This document shows, one piece after another, positions 6,690 through 10,130 of a stretch of 10,130 nt of DNA. Position 1 is the first letter of the stretch; the number at the start of each line of letters is the position of its first letter. The position numbers and the translations under genes were made by a program. This DNA is from Planctomycetaceae bacterium (GTDB lineage Bacteria > Planctomycetota > Planctomycetia > Pirellulales > Pirellulaceae): NCBI GenBank assembly GCA_007124535.1, contig SLEY01000699.1, positions 1 through 10,130 on the forward strand, in the 5' to 3' direction. The notes under the pieces were generated by a model, which was given only the letters and a program-made list of their open reading frames with translations, was not told where the DNA came from and ran no database searches.

Positions 6690-6881
6690 TCATCGGCTGA
6701 ACAGCCCCCGCTCGCGATGCTGGCTCCAGATGGCGATATCGGCCATCAACAGGGCGGCGTTGCCGTAGAACGGGTTGCCTGTCATTGCCACTGGGCATAC
6801 AAGCACCCCTGTCGCGAAAGATTCCCCAAACCCCAGCAAACCACCAAGTGAAGTGTACTCGATATCAGCCGGCACGTCTTC
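6690..6881 (-). pseudogene. C-terminal remnant of an unrecognised gene
   Basis: The frame is open from just after a TGA at 6882-6884 to a TGA at 6690-6692, 63 residues in all, and the only start in its upstream part is a GTG at 6873-6875. It reads like the end of a real protein: EDVPADIEYTSLGGLLGFGE, then GNPFYGNAALLMADIAIWSQ and a charged end. I do not recognise the family. It ends eleven bases from the stop of the converging GroES-like gene, a natural gene end, while its 5' side breaks into DNA with stops in this frame. A small unknown protein starting at the GTG is the alternative. Confidence 0.35.
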
Positions 6882-6884
6882 TCA

Positions 6885-7061
6885 CGTCGGCGGTGATAAC
6901 TATATTGGTGTATCGGATGCCCCAAATACGGGCGTATAGCCACCACATAGTGGTACTCGCATTATCTGGTGTGCAGTTCATATGAGAGGATCGTGCCCGG
7001 GAACGCCGTCTGGGAAAACTTTCGCAGCGACTGGCCACCCACGGCCCCCTCCCAGGAAGAG
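6885..7061. other. AT-richer non-coding segment
   Basis: This stretch is visibly richer in A and T than the rest of the window, above all at 6895-6985 (ATAACTATATTGGTGTATCG and following). On the minus strand a 38-codon frame beginning at an ATG near 6980 stays open but matches nothing I know. A small inverted repeat, ACCAC-ATA-GTGGT, lies near 6941-6954. It may mark foreign or old intergenic DNA between two gene remnants. Confidence 0.3.
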
Positions 7062-7063
7062 TT

Positions 7064-7083
7064 AAATGTCAAGACCTGACCCC
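7064..7083 (-). repeat. Short dispersed motif at the 3' break of the GH32-like relic
   Basis: The minus strand reads GGGGTCAGGTCTTGACATTT, flanked by AAAT on the 5' side and AACTC on the 3' side. I recall this string as common next to REP-associated tyrosine transposase (RAYT, IS200-like) genes and gene fragments in many bacterial genomes; that is memory, not a search. Its TGA gives the stop codon (7071-7069) of the truncated GH32-like frame. No transposase gene was found beside it. Confidence 0.45.
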
Positions 7084-7336
7084 ATTTCTCACTTCGCCGA
7101 ACGCCCGCTCCAGCTCGCCGGGCACGTCGCGCATGGAGTCGCCCTTGTCGTACATCCGGTAGCGGTCGCCGTCGCGGAAGACGGTGATGTAGCCGCCGGT
7201 CTCCCACGGCTGGTCCATGGGGAGCGACACGCGGGGCGTGGGACTGTGCAGCCGCGCCACCGCGCGTCTCCTCGATCAAGTGCCCGTCCACGAACCGCTC
7301 GCGGCGTGTGCCGATGCGCAAGGCGTCTGTGCCCAT
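7069..7336 (-). pseudogene. N-terminal fragment of a GH32-like (SacC-like) glycosidase, frameshifted and truncated
   Basis: Starting at the ATG at 7336 the frame gives MGTDALRIGTRRERFVDGHL and IEETRGG, the start of a planctomycete protein family related to five-bladed GH32/GH43 glycosidases, where LFVDDHLID is typical. Near 7260 the similarity moves to another frame and goes on as ARLHSPTPRVSLPMDQPWE, then GGYITVFRDGDRYRMY, also a hallmark of that family. One added or two lost bases in a GC run explain the shift. After about 65 residues the match ends, and the frame stops at 7069-7071 inside a dispersed motif. Full-length relatives have about 400-500 residues, so most of the propeller is gone. 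It stands downstream of the lyase gene in the same direction, as a polysaccharide-utilisation operon would. The family is recognised from memory of the motif. Confidence 0.65.
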
Positions 7337-7345
7337 GCTGGATTG

Positions 7346-7350
7346 CCTCC
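7346..7350 (-). promoter_or_regulatory. Ribosome binding site of the GH32-like relic
   Basis: GGAGG stands nine bases before the ATG at 7336 on the minus strand. An intact site before a broken gene supports recent inactivation. Confidence 0.55.
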
Positions 7351-7470
7351 GAATTATCGAGTTGCCCTGCGGCGACCCAGCGGGCGAGGCAGCGGCGCAA
7401 ATTCCAACCGCCTTGCCCGCTGGCCGGGGAACGTTGTTCGAACGACACCGGGACGCCGCCCTGCGGCTTC

Positions 7471-10130
7471 CTACTCCTCCGGGTCGAACCACTTCGATTG
7501 GGTGAGCGAGAAATAGGGCGGAATCTGCGGGTCCACGGTGAACGTCCCGCCTGTCGCGCGCCAAACCTGCCCCCGGTGCTCGGGCGGGACTTCAATCGTG
7601 ACGCGGTCGGGCGGGCCACCGGTGTAGGAATGGTCGTACACACGCTCGCCGTCGGGGTTCCACACCGAGATGCGGTTGATAGGCGCCCTTCCGTCGCCGC
7701 TCCTTCTGAACTCGATCCAGAACTCCTCCGTTCCCTCGGGCACCATGAAGTGGTAGCCCACTCCCGGGGCGTCCACGGAAGTGCCGCCCGGGCTGGGCTC
7801 GAAGGCCATCACCTCGGGCGTATCGAACTTGCCCAAGGGGAAGAAGACGCGGTTGTGGCGGCGTTCGAACCGGGACCGTGCCGCGCCGAGATCGTCAGGA
7901 CCCCAGTTCTCCAGCAGGTAATCCTCGTCGGGGTAGGGGATGTTGCCGAACACGTCCACGCGGTAGGCGCCTTGCGGGGCGTTGGCGGGTATCTCTACCA
8001 TGTCCGGCGCGCGCCACTCGCCTTCGACGACGGTTTCTCCTTCCCGGTCGAGCACCTCGTAGGAGTACGGGCCGTATTGGGGTTGGGGCCAACCATTTTC
8101 CGGTCCCCTGCCGCGTCCGAGCGCGTCGAGAAGCACCGGCACCGCCTGGGGGCCGTCCTTGCGCATGTAGACGCTCGGCAGGCTGAAGCGGTAAGCGCCG
8201 TCCTCCCTCGAAACCAAAGAGCCGCCGAGCAGGAACGGGTCGTGCAAAGGCTCGGGCCGGCGCCCCGCGCGCTCAAAGAGGCTCAGCGCATGGCCCAGCC
8301 CCCCCCACCCCTGGGAAAAGGTGTTCGCGAACGGGACGCGACCATGGAATATGTTCGGCTGGGTGCCGCGCAGGTAATCGGTCTCTCCTTCATAGACATA
8401 CAGATTAAGCACGTCCACGCTGGCTGCCGCGCGACGGAGATAGAATTCGTCTCCGGTCAGCGACCATGCAAAAGACGAATGGCTTACCCGAGGAACGCCC
8501 CATCCGCCCGCGTGGCCGCCCCGCCTGGCTCCGCCGGAGCGGGGGCTGGCCCACGCCATGGCGTTGTTGAGCGCCATGTGCCGGTGCAGTTCTTCGCCTG
8601 TGAACTGGTAAAGCCTCTGGCTGGCGCTGCGCCAAGTGTGGCCGGTGTCGTCGGGCCAGGGCGTCCACTTGTCCACCGGTTCCTCGGCGCCGTAAAGGTG
8701 GGCCTTCAGGTCGGCGATCTCATGCAGGGATGCGAGGAACCATGGATCGAAGGTGGCCTGGTACATGTCAATGTACGATGTCAGCATGGACTCGATCGGC
8801 CTGGTCCTGCCCGGCATGGACACGCTGATGGCCGCGTGGTCGCGCTGGGTCAGCTCGCCGAACAGCAGCGCGATGTCCCTGGCGCGGCCGTAGCCGGTCA
8901 TGTAGTACGCTTCCCACAGGTAGTCGCAGTCCACGGTGTAGGAGCGCAGGTGCGGGCCGCGCCGCCCCGCCCACGGCAGCAGCGAGCGGTCCCACCACCC
9001 TTGCCGCCGGAAGTGGTCCGGCCCCACCGACTCGTCCACCTCGGCGGTCGCGTAGTGGCAGAAGTTCGCGTCCGTCATCTGCCGCACCGCCTTCTCGGCC
9101 AGCTTGAGCATGCGGGGATCGCCGCTGCGCGCGAAGGGCGTCCAGCGGTACGGAAAGGCCTTGTGGTTCTTGCGAAGAGTGCGGTAGGTCGAGGCCGTGC
9201 GGGCTTCCAGGTTGATGCCCCAACCAGGATAGTCCCCGTGCAGCCACATCCCGTAGAAGCCCAGCCTCTCCACCCATCGGGCGGGGGCAATGAGGGCGAG
9301 TTCGGCGATCCGCTCCTCCTCGGGATAGTCCTCGGGGTCGCGGGGGTGCATGTCGCCGAACACGCCGCTGGCGCACACCCACGCCGGGTCGGCGACCGCG
9401 CGGAGCGTCTCGTCGTTCAAGCCTTGGATGACCCTCGCCGCGTCGTCCGCCGAGGCGGAGGCGTCGGCGAAATAGAGGAACATCTCCTCGGTGCGGGCGA
9501 TGCCTTGGGCGTTGGCCGTCTCCGGGCGCCCTTCCGCCCAATGCCCCTCGCGGCTGGACGACTCGCGCCAGATAGGGCCGTCCGCGTACTCGTCGGGAAT
9601 GCGGAAGTCCAAAAGCTCGCCCTCGTGGACGAAGCGGTGCCGGAAGGCGTCTTCCCTAGCGACGGGGCTCTCCATGCGCGCGGGCGGGTTGCGGCGCGGC
9701 CAGTTGTAGAAGGTGAACCCCTCGGCGCCGACCTCCAGCTCGCTGGGGAAGTTCTGCCAGAAGTCTTTGGCCCCGAACGTCGCGCGGGTGTCGCCGACCA
9801 ATGCGCTCAGCACGCCCGGCGTCCTTCCTTCCTGCTCGCTTCCAGCCTTGGGCAGCAGGAACGTCTGGTAGTCGAACTGCACCAGCGAGGCAGCCGAAAT
9901 CCATGCGCCGTCCTCGAAAGCGTTCAGAAAGGCGCTTCCGTGGACCGGCTGCGCCGCATCGAACCGCCAGCCCATGTTCGCAACCCGGTCGCGATTCCCG
10001 TCACCGGTAAAGATCCAGGTGTGGAAGATGCGCACCACCGGGCTGTCGCGGTGGAACACGAAACGGGTGACGAAATTACAGAAGCGGTCCCCCGTCCCCT
10101 GCTCGGTATACCAGCCGGTGCGCCGCACCA
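7471..10130 (-). CDS. PcRGLX/YetA-like polysaccharide lyase (PL26-like), N-terminus outside the window
   Basis: The frame is open from the window edge to a TAG at 7471-7473, about 886 residues, with the signal peptide and start missing. The visible start, WYTEQGTGDRFCNFVTRFVF, followed by SPVVRIFHTWIFTGDGNRDR, is characteristic of the RIFT-barrel domain of the PcRGLX/YetA-like family. A central beta-sandwich follows. From about residue 270 to 600 comes a helical, tryptophan- and histidine-rich region of the alpha/alpha-toroid type (WLHGDYPGWGINLEARTAST, DCDYLWEAYYMTGYGRARDI, GGWGVPRVSHSSF). The last 170 residues look like added beta-sandwich modules. The fungal founder is an exo-rhamnogalacturonan lyase; substrates of most bacterial members are unknown, so pectin-like or other uronic polysaccharides are only a guess. 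The GH32-like relic follows 134 bases downstream. A Gly/Arg-rich insert (RSGGARRGGHAGG) stands within the toroid. Confidence 0.65.
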   Translation of the reverse strand, partial: VRRTGWYTEQGTGDRFCNFVTRFVFHRDSPVVRIFHTWIFTGDGNRDRVANMGWRFDAAQPVHGSAFLNAFEDGAWISAASLVQFDYQTFLLPKAGSEQEGRTPGVLSALVGDTRATFGAKDFWQNFPSELEVGAEGFTFYNWPRRNPPARMESPVAREDAFRHRFVHEGELLDFRIPDEYADGPIWRESSSREGHWAEGRPETANAQGIARTEEMFLYFADASASADDAARVIQGLNDETLRAVADPAWVCASGVFGDMHPRDPEDYPEEERIAELALIAPARWVERLGFYGMWLHGDYPGWGINLEARTASTYRTLRKNHKAFPYRWTPFARSGDPRMLKLAEKAVRQMTDANFCHYATAEVDESVGPDHFRRQGWWDRSLLPWAGRRGPHLRSYTVDCDYLWEAYYMTGYGRARDIALLFGELTQRDHAAISVSMPGRTRPIESMLTSYIDMYQATFDPWFLASLHEIADLKAHLYGAEEPVDKWTPWPDDTGHTWRSASQRLYQFTGEELHRHMALNNAMAWASPRSGGARRGGHAGGWGVPRVSHSSFAWSLTGDEFYLRRAAASVDVLNLYVYEGETDYLRGTQPNIFHGRVPFANTFSQGWGGLGHALSLFERAGRRPEPLHDPFLLGGSLVSREDGAYRFSLPSVYMRKDGPQAVPVLLDALGRGRGPENGWPQPQYGPYSYEVLDREGETVVEGEWRAPDMVEIPANAPQGAYRVDVFGNIPYPDEDYLLENWGPDDLGAARSRFERRHNRVFFPLGKFDTPEVMAFEPSPGGTSVDAPGVGYHFMVPEGTEEFWIEFRRSGDGRAPINRISVWNPDGERVYDHSYTGGPPDRVTIEVPPEHRGQVWRATGGTFTVDPQIPPYFSLTQSKWFDPEE

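Noticed and set aside
8405..9541. Second-frame minus-strand ORFs inside the lyase gene
   Set aside because: They are out-of-frame readings of the lyase, rich in Arg, Gly and Pro, with no motifs of their own.

Overview
The window is GC-rich bacterial DNA that looks like a member of the Planctomycetota (or a neighbouring PVC lineage). That placement is inference. It rests on the gene content: a hydrazine-synthase-alpha-like beta-propeller/cytochrome c protein, a TlpA-type thioredoxin fused to a DUF2092-like domain, a divergent GroES, sulfatase debris, a PcRGLX/YetA-like lyase and a SacC/GH32-like fragment. No rRNA or tRNA gene and no CRISPR array was seen.

Layout. Bases 2-121 (+) are the last 39 codons of a glycine/arginine-rich RRM protein. 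Bases 122-1382 are decayed DNA. They hold a possible start-less coding remnant, one copy of a 47-bp intergenic repeat, and a sulfatase relic in which N-terminal and internal deletions have been sealed in frame. From 6070 down to 1383 (-) lie two complete exported proteins, a probable lipoprotein with a DUF2092-like domain and a thioredoxin domain (CPPC), and then a 1000-residue three-CXXCH protein with a discoidin-like domain, a PD40/TolB-like propeller and a hydrazine-synthase-alpha-like region. The 368 bases between them hold the most structured non-coding DNA of the window: a long imperfect palindrome built from two facing copies of the 47-bp repeat family, followed directly by a tandem array with a CGGCCACAACG core. 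A divergent region (6071-6348) carries a sigma70-like promoter for the thioredoxin gene and precedes a small GroES-like gene (6349-6678, +).

Bases 6679-7470 are again debris on the minus strand: a short C-terminal gene remnant, an AT-richer stretch, a short motif that I recall as widely dispersed in bacterial genomes, and a frameshifted, truncated GH32-like gene with an intact ribosome binding site. From 7471 to the window edge (-) runs a large incomplete PcRGLX/YetA-like polysaccharide lyase gene, which lies directly upstream of the GH32-like relic in the same direction.

How it fits together. The thioredoxin and three-haem proteins could share a periplasmic redox or cytochrome c function, with the thioredoxin keeping haem-binding cysteines reduced. 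This is inferred from order and domain content only. The sulfatase relic, the lyase and the GH32-like relic point to sulfated or pectin-like polysaccharide use, in a region that has been losing genes. The best candidates for undescribed biology are the palindrome-plus-array repeat element at 4508-4708, with its inverted partner at 477-523, and the three-haem propeller/thioredoxin pair. No complete new defence or mobile system was recognised.
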